A stretch of 64,000 nucleotides of DNA from Carboxylicivirga litoralis (GTDB lineage Bacteria > Bacteroidota > Bacteroidia > Bacteroidales > Marinilabiliaceae), in NCBI RefSeq assembly GCF_025499605.1, contig NZ_JAFMVC010000023.1, forward strand, positions 1-64,000, given 5' to 3'. Both the position numbers and the translations under genes were made by a program. Positions within the stretch are counted from its first letter, which is position 1; each line of letters starts with the position of its first letter. The notes beneath the pieces are model-generated. The model had not been told where the DNA came from and ran no database searches. It saw nothing but the letters and a program-made list of their open reading frames with translations. Of this stretch, positions 54,561 to 61,775 are shown piece after piece.

Positions 54561-55997
54561 TTAATTTTTTGATTGGTAACATTTAACCCATTCAACCTGG
54601 ATGTTGGCATCCGAACTTAATTGCTCAATGTCTTCAGTAATGTGAGAACTGAAAACAAGGTACATTGGTGAATCAGGAATATTGTTGCTTTGTTCATTAA
54701 CTTTTACACCATTAATAAACCAGCTAATCTTCTCCTTATTCCATTCGATAGAATAAATATAATAATCGCTTTCAAAGTTGGCACCATTAACAGTTTTGGA
54801 AACCAATTGTGGCGCACTTCCATTTAATAATTGAAGGCCGGAAGTAAAACTTTTGGCATTTTTGCTGTTAAAGCGGAAGATGTCAATCTGCGGTGCCATT
54901 TTCTCGCCCACCATCCAAAATGCATGGGTAACGGCTTTGTTATGATTGACTTTTACTTTAGCTTCAATTTTTCCATATGCTTGTCGGTGGCTTTGACCTG
55001 TGCTAATTAGACCAGATGTGAAATTGAACTTTTTCGGCATAAATCCTCTTTCAGTATCCCAAACTAAACCCTCAGTTTCTTCACTTTTAGTGTTAATGTT
55101 GAGTCCATTTCCATTAATGCTAATATTGTTATCAGTAAAGAATTGGTTTTCATTTTCGAGAACGTAGGTTTTATTGAGAAGAGCTTTGCCCCAATAATAG
55201 CCTGTAATCCATTTTCCTTTGTCTAGTTGTTTGGCTGAGAATTCATCTTCAAATGATATTTCCCATTTGTCAATAGTATTAAAGGCGTTCTTCTTTTCGG
55301 TTTTCGTATACCAGTCGTAATCCGGTGATTTTAAGAGTTTCGAGTGCTCCTGAATCAGGCTAAACTCCTCCGACTTTTGGAACTTCTTTTTATCCTCCAT
55401 CCAATTTTTAAATTGAATAAATTTTTCAGAAGTAACCTCGTGTTCTAATTCATGATAGGTTTTTAATCGCTCAGAATCATGCATGTTTAGATAATTCTTA
55501 TAATTAGTCGATTTAACCTGTTTATTGTAGAGCTTAATATCTGCGTCTTTCGATAGGGTTTTGTAGCGTTTAAACTTTTGGAAAGCTTCCGTCTTTTTGA
55601 AACCTTTTTGTTGTTTTGCGCTTAAAAACTCACTGCTTCTGATATATTCACTTAAATCGGTTAGTTCGGTTAGTTTCGCCGATTCTTTAATTGAATTTAT
55701 CTTCTCAGGCATTCCAGATGCCTGGTATTTAAAATACCTCTTGAATTCACTCGATTTTTTGCGGGTATTATATTTATCTAATTGCCTGTGTTCTGCAGTA
55801 TCTTTAAAACGTTCGTTTTTTAGCTTGTCAACTTTCTTTTTAAATTCAGTTGAATTAATAAGAAGCTCTAGTTCTTTAATACGTTTTAACTCATCCGATT
55901 CGATGTAGGCATTAAAACGATCAAAGTCGGCATGTAGCTGTTTAATGCTGGCTTCATATTTAGCCGTTTTTGGATATTTTGAAGAAAAAAGTGCCAT
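54561..55997 (-). CDS. GH16-fold protein lacking catalytic glutamates, with N-terminal repeat array
   Basis: A 478-residue protein with two parts. Residues 1-245 form a highly charged helical region with at least nine S/T-x-x-F/Y/L anchors in 12-15-residue periods. Residues ~246-478 resemble a family 16 glycoside hydrolase: ISFEDEFSAKQLDKGKW, SGLISTG, YGKIEAKVKV, HAFWMVGE, YYIYSIEWNKEKISWFINGVKV. However, the GH16 signature ExDxxE reads Q370-I-D372-I-F-R375, so both catalytic glutamates are lost. There is no signal peptide or membrane segment, so it should be cytoplasmic, unusual for GH16. I infer a non-catalytic carbohydrate-binding or scaffold role. A 516-base gap separates it from the divergent VTC gene. 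Confidence 0.75.
   Translation of the reverse strand: MALFSSKYPKTAKYEASIKQLHADFDRFNAYIESDELKRIKELELLINSTEFKKKVDKLKNERFKDTAEHRQLDKYNTRKKSSEFKRYFKYQASGMPEKINSIKESAKLTELTDLSEYIRSSEFLSAKQQKGFKKTEAFQKFKRYKTLSKDADIKLYNKQVKSTNYKNYLNMHDSERLKTYHELEHEVTSEKFIQFKNWMEDKKKFQKSEEFSLIQEHSKLLKSPDYDWYTKTEKKNAFNTIDKWEISFEDEFSAKQLDKGKWITGYYWGKALLNKTYVLENENQFFTDNNISINGNGLNINTKSEETEGLVWDTERGFMPKKFNFTSGLISTGQSHRQAYGKIEAKVKVNHNKAVTHAFWMVGEKMAPQIDIFRFNSKNAKSFTSGLQLLNGSAPQLVSKTVNGANFESDYYIYSIEWNKEKISWFINGVKVNEQSNNIPDSPMYLVFSSHITEDIEQLSSDANIQVEWVKCYQSKN
55308..55898 (-). repeat. Degenerate 12-15-residue repeat array in the GH16-fold protein
   Basis: Residues 34-230 contain recurrent units of the form S-x-E-F/Y/L-K-x-Y. 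Anchors are at residues 34, 49, 82, 121, 136, 163, 175, 190, 209 and 224, and the spacing is 15 in four cases, 12 or 19 in two, and a multiple or near-multiple elsewhere. Examples are SDELKRIKELE, SSEFKRYFKYQ, SERLKTYHELE and SEEFSLIQEHS. I do not recognise this as a named repeat family. Confidence 0.65.
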
Positions 55998-56513
55998 TAA
56001 TTTTAAGTTTTGGGCGTTTAGTAGGTATCATACGCGTTTCATTCAATAAAGTTTACTGTTTATTCAATATTTTTTACAGAAAGTAATAGGTGTTCGTAAA
56101 TAGCATGATATTGTACGGATATGAACGGTTTGTATTTGTTGGGTAAAGTACTAAGGTTCAGAAAATGAGGATGTAATGTTTTTTGGTTTGATAGTTGAAT
56201 AATCATTTCATGTGTAACACTTATAACGATGAGAATTTTGTTACAGATTCACACATGATGAATGATATTTGCTGGATTATTTAAGATTATTAACAATTTT
56301 TAGTCTTGTTTGTAGAAAATTGTAAGTGTTTTTAAATATCAGTAACATAGATATATAGGATATATTTTGTGTTCTATAACATTAAAATAGTGTTAATTTT
56401 TATCTGCTTATAAAAAACATGATTTCGGTCATATATCTTAAAAATCTAAAGTGTGTTTTTTGCAGCGAAATTGAGATGACTTGTTAAGCATATAACAGTT
56501 TTAATTACGAACC
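55998..56513. other. Divergent intergenic region, GH16-like/VTC
   Basis: 516 AT-rich bases with no supported gene. Around 56208-56258 CATGTGT and ACACATG, with inner TGTAACA and TGTTACA arms, form an interrupted inverted repeat that could be a protein-binding site or a weak hairpin. No TAnnTTTG box is clear near the VTC start. Confidence 0.4.
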
Positions 56514-57293
56514 ATGAATGATTTATTACAGTTAGTTAGTTTTTTCGATACGACATCTTTAGAGGAGATGAGTAGGGTTAAGCTATTAAATAGGTTAGAC
56601 ACAAAATATATTGTGTCTCCGGCTGTATTAGTCAAAGCTCTGTCAAAACATATCAACGACTACGAGGTGTTGGCTGTTAACGGGAAAGTAGATTTGTCCT
56701 ATAACACCATATATTTCGATACCGATGAACTATCGATGTACAAAGAACATCACAATGGTAAAAATCATCGTTACAAAGTTCGTTACCGTCAGTATAAAGA
56801 AACAGGTGATAAATTTATTGAGGTAAAAGAGAAAATTAAAAGTCGCACCGTTAAGCAGCGATTAAGAATTGATCAGTTTACTTATCCTATCGCCAAAGGC
56901 TTAGAATGTTTAGTGCATGATTGCACGCCTTATCAGGCCAGTGGTTTAGAACCTAAGTTATCAACAGATTTTACACGTATTACATTAATTAATAAAAAGG
57001 CTTGCGAGCGAATTACTATTGATTTGAATATTCGTTTTACCAATGAGAAACAATGTAATTATTCATTAGGTAATTGTGCAATAATTGAGATTAAACGCGA
57101 TAAAGAAAATGTTTACTCTTCATTTGCCCGTACATTGAAATCAAAAGGTGTTTTACCAATGTCAATCAGTAAGTATTGTTTGGGAACAATTGCTCTTAAT
57201 AATGAAGTAAAATACAATCGTTTTAAACCACGATTGAGGAAAGTTGAAAAATTAATTGCTCAAGAACATTCACAACTAGCAATGGTTGTTTAA
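56514..57293 (+). CDS. VTC-domain (polyphosphate polymerase-like) protein
   Basis: A 259-residue cytoplasmic protein with the triphosphate-tunnel VTC fold known from the yeast polyphosphate polymerase Vtc4. Motifs include NRLDTKY (26-32) with Arg27 and Lys31, YNTIYFDT, HRYKVRYR (85-92) and KFIEVKEK (100-107), and CAIIEIKR, all rows of basic and acidic tunnel residues. Related bacterial proteins are often encoded next to CotH-type kinases, as here. The exact activity is not established for bacterial members. The next gene starts 13 bases after its stop, so both are likely in one operon. Confidence 0.85.
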   Translation: MNDLLQLVSFFDTTSLEEMSRVKLLNRLDTKYIVSPAVLVKALSKHINDYEVLAVNGKVDLSYNTIYFDTDELSMYKEHHNGKNHRYKVRYRQYKETGDKFIEVKEKIKSRTVKQRLRIDQFTYPIAKGLECLVHDCTPYQASGLEPKLSTDFTRITLINKKACERITIDLNIRFTNEKQCNYSLGNCAIIEIKRDKENVYSSFARTLKSKGVLPMSISKYCLGTIALNNEVKYNRFKPRLRKVEKLIAQEHSQLAMVV

Positions 57294-57306
57294 ATTGTTA
57301 TCAGGG

Positions 57307-58356
57307 ATGAGACTGTCATTATTATTTTTAAGCTTCTTATTTTCAAACGTTCTTTTTGCTAATTCTTACGAATTAGATGCAGCAACAAAAGAGCGTGTCA
57401 AGCAAACTGCCATCAGTTTTTTTGAGAATGACGAAATTATTGAGTTAACAATAAAGGCGGATTTTACCAGTATTAGAGAAGACAGGGATCGCACAAACAA
57501 TGAGTATCATCCGGCAACTATTTTTATGGTTGATGATGGGGATGAGTTACAGATACCGGTAAAAATTAAAACCCGGGGAAACTTCAGGTTAAAGTCTGAG
57601 AATTGTGATTTTCCACCATTGAGATTTAAATTTAAAACCCGGGAAGTGCTGAATACGGTTTTTGAAGGCCAGAAAAAACTGAAGCTTGTCACTCATTGTC
57701 GCGATACGAGTGAGACAATGCAAAATACAATGCTGAGAGAATATCTCGTCTATAAAATGTATAATGCGGTAAGCGATAAGAGTTTAAGGGTTCGTTTGGT
57801 GAAGGTGAAATATGAAGATACTGTATATGGCGATGAACTCATTAAGTATGCTTTTTTTGTGGAGTCGGTTGATCAGATGGCCGAGCGTCTCGGGCTTGAG
57901 GAAGTAGAGATGGCGAACCTGAAACAAGAACAGCTTGTTGAGGATAATATTGTTCAGCTGGCGCTTTTTAATTATATGATTGGTAATACCGATTGGTCAA
58001 TACCTAAGTTGCACAATGTGGCATTGTTCCGTCAAAACAGACACGCGCCACCGGTAGCTGTCCCATACGATTTTGATATGTCCGAGTTTGTTGATGCGTG
58101 TTATATGCATGTTTATATGGGGCGCGAACTGTTGGAGAATCGATACAAAGGGAAGAAAGTACCACTAGAAACCCTGGAAAATGCACTGACCCACTACAAA
58201 GACAAGAAGTCAGAGTTAATCAACACAATCCTCGAATTTGAATATCTGGATTTAACTACCAGGCAGGAATGCCTTAAGATTGTAGACTCATTTTACCAGG
58301 TATTAGCTAGTAAACAATCCTATCGAAAAGCCTTCATTGCAGAGGCAACCAAGTAA
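57307..58356 (+). CDS. Exported CotH-like (atypical kinase) protein
   Basis: A 349-residue protein with a signal peptide (residues 1-18, ending LFAN). Residues ~45-110 have the CotH N-terminal pattern, with KIKTRGNFRLKSENC followed by DFPPLRFKFK. The middle and end carry kinase-like residues: N227-T-D229-W with H236-N237, and a D255-F-D257 motif, resembling the catalytic and metal-binding loops of CotH, a spore-coat protein kinase. I start at the ATG at 57307 because it gives the signal peptide; a TTG at 57286 is an open alternative that would overlap the VTC gene. The protein is predicted to be exported, whereas VTC is cytosolic, so they may act on opposite sides of the membrane. Activity is inferred. 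Confidence 0.7.
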   Translation: MRLSLLFLSFLFSNVLFANSYELDAATKERVKQTAISFFENDEIIELTIKADFTSIREDRDRTNNEYHPATIFMVDDGDELQIPVKIKTRGNFRLKSENCDFPPLRFKFKTREVLNTVFEGQKKLKLVTHCRDTSETMQNTMLREYLVYKMYNAVSDKSLRVRLVKVKYEDTVYGDELIKYAFFVESVDQMAERLGLEEVEMANLKQEQLVEDNIVQLALFNYMIGNTDWSIPKLHNVALFRQNRHAPPVAVPYDFDMSEFVDACYMHVYMGRELLENRYKGKKVPLETLENALTHYKDKKSELINTILEFEYLDLTTRQECLKIVDSFYQVLASKQSYRKAFIAEATK

Positions 58357-58454
58357 TTTGTTTCTTAATCCATTCAATCTGAAGTGCTTGTTTTTGGTAC
58401 AAAAATAAGACATAAAAATCTGCGCTATTCCTGCGTAACATCCCTATTTTTTTA

Positions 58455-58462
58455 TATTTTTG
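58455..58462 (+). promoter_or_regulatory. Probable -7 promoter box of the tRNA cluster
   Basis: TATTTTTG followed by CAC matches TAnnTTTG, 10 bases before tRNA-Gly. A -33 element is not clear. Confidence 0.5.
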
Positions 58463-58472
58463 CACAGCAAAT

Positions 58473-58545
<73 letters not shown>

Positions 58546-58596
58546 CATGGGGGCCGATATTAGGTCCCTTCTTTTTCGAAAAGAAAATCGAAGATT

Positions 58597-58636
58597 GCCC
58601 AGATGGTGAAATTGGTAGACACGCAAGGTTGAGGGG
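58597..58636 (+). pseudogene. Truncated tRNA-Leu (5' half only)
   Basis: The 5' acceptor strand GCCCAGA, D arm GTGAAATTGGTAGAC and the 5' anticodon strand with loop TTGAGGG (anticodon GAG) are present. After base ~58636 the sequence departs from any tRNA: there is no 3' anticodon strand, variable arm, T arm or 3' acceptor strand. The 9-base core GGTTGAGGG (58627-58635) recurs in the intact tRNA-Leu at 58804-58812. Confidence 0.75.
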
Positions 58637-58721
58637 CATTTACGAAAATTTAGTGTTAAAGAGCTGCAATAGCCGATTAATACTAGGTTTTAAAAGAACT
58701 TGAAACAAAAATACGGAATTT

Positions 58722-58743
58722 ATTCGGAAACAATTCGGAAACA
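58722..58743 (+). repeat. Tandem 11-base direct repeat in the scar
   Basis: ATTCGGAAACA occurs twice, end to end, in the 137-base region between the broken and the intact tRNA-Leu. The short repeat may be a recombinase-arm or remnant sequence. No ORF in the scar looks coding. Confidence 0.6.
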
Positions 58744-58773
58744 TTCTGTAAAAAGATAATTTTACTGTCACCA

Positions 58774-58856
58774 GCCCAGGTGCTGAAATTGGTAGACAGG
58801 CGCGGTTGAGGGCCGCGTGTACTACGTACGTGCGGGTTCGAGTCCCGCCCTGGGCA
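58774..58856 (+). tRNA. tRNA-Leu (anticodon GAG)
   Basis: Complete type II tRNA. Acceptor GCCCAGG/CCTGGGC with discriminator A, D arm with TGAAATTGGTAGAC, anticodon stem CGCGG/CCGCG around TTGAGGG (anticodon GAG), a variable arm and a T arm with GGTTCGAGTCCCG. No encoded CCA. Confidence 0.95.
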
Positions 58857-58860
58857 CACA

Positions 58861-58897
58861 AAAACTCCCGACTGATTTAATTCGGTCGGGAGTTTTT
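58861..58897. terminator. Bidirectional terminator after tRNA-Leu
   Basis: AAAACTCCCGAC pairs with GTCGGGAGTTTT (12 bp, loop TGATTTAATTCG), followed by a T run. It also fits the end of the minus-strand transporter gene. Confidence 0.9.
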
Positions 58898-58915
58898 ATC
58901 ATAGTACTATTTCTT

Positions 58916-59719
58916 CTATTTTCCCAATTTCAATATTCTAAAAGCACCTCTCACTACAATTAGAAAAACAATTGCTCCTACAATCAAATCAGGGTATTTA
59001 GACTGAGTAAGCAAAACCAAGACTCCAGCAAGAATTACACCTGCATTAATAATAACATCATTTGAGGTAAAAATCATACTGGCTTTCATGTGGGCTTCTT
59101 TACTTTTGGATTTTTGCAGTAGATACAAGCAAAGAGCATTTGCAATTAATGCCAAGATAGATACACCAATCATTATCCGATAATCTGGCATTGCATCAAA
59201 ACCTATAAACCTACGAATGACCTCTATAATTCCCAATAAAGCCAAAGTGAGTTGGAAGTATCCGCTTAGTCGAGCTACTTTCTTTTTTCTAATTACTGTA
59301 GAGCCAACAGCCCACAGACTTAAACCATAAACGAAGGAATCGGCTAACATGTCCAACGAATCTGCAACTAAACCCATTGATTTTGATATAAGCCCTGTTG
59401 TCATTTCAATTATGAAGAATCCAAAGTTTATAATGAGTACCGACCAAAGGAGTTTTGATTGTACCTCTGAACTTTCAGATTGAATATCATTTGAATCAAA
59501 ATATTCAGTATTGGAGAGTTTTGCACCAAAATTCAGGGATTCCAATCGCTTTAAAATCTCCTTATCTTCATCAGTGTGAAAAACTGTTAGGTTGCGATTT
59601 TCAATATCAAAATCTAACTTTTTAATAACGCTTAAACCATCAAGCTTCATCCGTATCATGTTTTCTTCAGAAGGACAGTCCATTTTTGCTATATGATATT
59701 CAGATTTATACATAACCAT
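58916..59719 (-). CDS. Cation diffusion facilitator with N-terminal HMA-like domain
   Basis: A 267-residue membrane protein. Residues ~1-75 resemble a heavy-metal-associated fold, but the usual MxCxxC is replaced by KMDCPSEE, with only one Cys. Residues ~90-265 form a six-TM cation diffusion facilitator core. The expected metal-site motifs are shifted: TM2 reads VADSLDMLADS and TM5 reads TSNDVIINAG, with acidic or amide residues where zinc exporters have His. There is no cytoplasmic C-terminal dimer domain. The substrate metal is uncertain. It converges on the tRNA cluster, and the next upstream gene is ccsA, 39 bases away. Confidence 0.78.
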   Translation of the reverse strand: MVMYKSEYHIAKMDCPSEENMIRMKLDGLSVIKKLDFDIENRNLTVFHTDEDKEILKRLESLNFGAKLSNTEYFDSNDIQSESSEVQSKLLWSVLIINFGFFIIEMTTGLISKSMGLVADSLDMLADSFVYGLSLWAVGSTVIRKKKVARLSGYFQLTLALLGIIEVIRRFIGFDAMPDYRIMIGVSILALIANALCLYLLQKSKSKEAHMKASMIFTSNDVIINAGVILAGVLVLLTQSKYPDLIVGAIVFLIVVRGAFRILKLGK

Positions 59720-59758
59720 TTTTGGAGTAATATTAATATATGTTTTCCTTTTATTAGA

Positions 59759-60544
59759 TTAACTCGAATAAACATGCACACTATTTTGTGCTGACGGAAG
59801 GTAGTTAATACCAAACCAACAAATAAGCAGAACAACAAAAGCTAACATTAAAATCAGAAAAACGCTTTTGTGGCTTAAATTACTTTTTATCCTGAAATGG
59901 ATATAAATCAAGTAAACAGCCCATGTAAGAAATGCCCATGTCTCTTTGGGATCCCATGTCCAATAATGCCCCCATGCTTCTTTTGCCCATAAAGCCCCAA
60001 AAATAAGTCCTAACGTAAGGAAGCCAAAGCCGATATAAACAATGTTATCTGTTTTTAGTACAAAATCCTCTTTCAGATTATCTTTTCTAATAGCATATAA
60101 TCCAAGCAATCCGAAAAGTACAGATAAACCCAATAAGGCGTAAGCAATCATATACACAATTACATGAGGTACAAACCAAATGCTTTGCAATGCTGGCATT
60201 AGTGTTTTACTGTGAATATCTGGATTTAGGTAGTTCAATAATAGAAATAGAATAGCCATACCAAGTGAATACATAAGCATTAACTTGATTTTCCATCGCT
60301 TAAATATTACATAACCTGAAATTGCCAGGAAGAATGAATACCAAAGTCTTGTCTCTCCAAGAGTTCTTAATGGTGGGCGTTGGAGATTTGTCCAAAGTAA
60401 AACGATAAATACAGCCAAGCTTAAAGTACCAAGGATTGCAGTCAAATTGGCGATTTTGCCCATCTTGTCAGAAAGTGAAGTGCCAATAGCCAAAATCCAT
60501 GCTACCAACGAAATAATTGCGAATATTTCAAAATTATGCCACAT
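59759..60544 (-). CDS. ccsA: Cytochrome c biogenesis protein CcsA/ResC-like
   Basis: A 261-residue membrane protein with about eight hydrophobic segments and the haem-handling WWD-type motif seen in HYWTWDPKETWAFLTW (near 196-211), with flanking His. This is the haem exporter part of system II, which attaches haem to apocytochromes. Its start overlaps the stop of resB by one base (TAATG), so the two are translationally coupled. It follows nrfH-nrfA-resB and probably serves the pentahaem NrfA. Confidence 0.92.
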   Translation of the reverse strand: MWHNFEIFAIISLVAWILAIGTSLSDKMGKIANLTAILGTLSLAVFIVLLWTNLQRPPLRTLGETRLWYSFFLAISGYVIFKRWKIKLMLMYSLGMAILFLLLNYLNPDIHSKTLMPALQSIWFVPHVIVYMIAYALLGLSVLFGLLGLYAIRKDNLKEDFVLKTDNIVYIGFGFLTLGLIFGALWAKEAWGHYWTWDPKETWAFLTWAVYLIYIHFRIKSNLSHKSVFLILMLAFVVLLICWFGINYLPSAQNSVHVYSS

Positions 60545-61764
60545 TACACTTCCTCCTTCCTTTTACCAGTCCATATCAGATAGAAAGTTCCTGCAATGAG
60601 TAAGAAGAATCCCAAATATACCGACGGTAACCAAGGGTCTTTAACCAGTTCCAAAATGCTTTTCGTTGACCAACGTCCCATTGTTTCATCATAACTTGTT
60701 TGATAAATCTTCCATCCGGAAATCTTGTTTGGTTTATTTACCTCGATGATGGTATCATATACTGCTCCGGCTTTTTCATAAACCGTTATTTCAGACAGGA
60801 AGCGTTTTGCTTCGGGTTTGGTCATTAGCATTATTGTACTTGAATCAATCTGATACATTTCCTGACGATACAAAATGCTTGGACTTGAAATCCAAATAGT
60901 ATCAACCTTTTCATTAAAAGATTTTAGAATCTTTAAGGATTGAGTTGCACCCATCCCCAGAACAGGTTCAAACCTATTCATAACAGGAGCTGAACTCATT
61001 AATAGTTTATCAATTTTAAAATCAAAATCCTGATAGTTGAATTGTAAACCCTCATGTGGGTCTATCATTAAGGGTTTGTTGTTTTGGTTGATTATTTCTC
61101 CTGTACTGCTTTCCACAAAAGCAATTTTTGCAGGGTATTCTTCAATGGAGAAGTCTCTTAGCTTTATAGCAAAATTTAATTCTTCTGTTCTATTTCCGTT
61201 TTCAATTCCATACCAGGTAGTTTTACCTTCCTCAAGATACATATTCAGTTTTTGTATGTCTCCTGCACCTAAATGAGCTGACGCAATACACAACCACAAA
61301 CCGAAATGGTTTAAAAAGAAACCGATATTCCTTTTGGAAAGCTTTGTGATGCGTTTAATGGTTACTGTTCCAAGTATGATTAAAAAGAAAACTACTCCAA
61401 TTGTATAAGTCCAGCTCGATGTAACATCATACAGAAAGAATAAGGAATCTGATGGTTTTTGAGGAATTAAGGCTAACAATAACGAAGGTACTACGAATAA
61501 AGTCACCCCGGCAATTGATGCAGGAACACTATAAAACCATTTGAAAACCGCTCTTTTTTTTGATAACAGGTATAGCAATAATGATAAGTTTGCTAATAAT
61601 GCTATTGAAATAAGGTTGACTGGCCAAGATATTTTCGGAGCTGTAGTACCTGTTATAAACTCAATCCCTAATGATGCCAAAAATAAGGCAAAGGCTATTA
61701 AGAAGCTTTCGGGATACTTCCAGGGAAGTACCCATAAGCTCTTTTTTTCTTTAGTATTTTGCAA
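60544..61764 (-). CDS. resB: Cytochrome c biogenesis protein ResB/Ccs1-like
   Basis: A 406-residue system II assembly protein with three or four N-terminal TM segments, a large extracytoplasmic beta-rich loop (~180-370) and a final TM (~378-398). ResB proteins bring reduced apocytochrome to CcsA. The apparent start is TTG at 61764: an in-frame stop lies three codons upstream and no ATG occurs for well over 100 codons, so a non-ATG start is almost certain. It starts 11 bases after nrfA and overlaps ccsA by one base. Confidence 0.85.
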   Translation of the reverse strand: MQNTKEKKSLWVLPWKYPESFLIAFALFLASLGIEFITGTTAPKISWPVNLISIALLANLSLLLYLLSKKRAVFKWFYSVPASIAGVTLFVVPSLLLALIPQKPSDSLFFLYDVTSSWTYTIGVVFFLIILGTVTIKRITKLSKRNIGFFLNHFGLWLCIASAHLGAGDIQKLNMYLEEGKTTWYGIENGNRTEELNFAIKLRDFSIEEYPAKIAFVESSTGEIINQNNKPLMIDPHEGLQFNYQDFDFKIDKLLMSSAPVMNRFEPVLGMGATQSLKILKSFNEKVDTIWISSPSILYRQEMYQIDSSTIMLMTKPEAKRFLSEITVYEKAGAVYDTIIEVNKPNKISGWKIYQTSYDETMGRWSTKSILELVKDPWLPSVYLGFFLLIAGTFYLIWTGKRKEEV

Positions 61765-61775
61765 GGTAATTTATT

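Noticed and set aside
58597-58856. Split or intron-containing tRNA-Leu
   Set aside because: The downstream tRNA-Leu is complete on its own and differs in acceptor sequence, and the 137-base gap is too short and lacks intron features.
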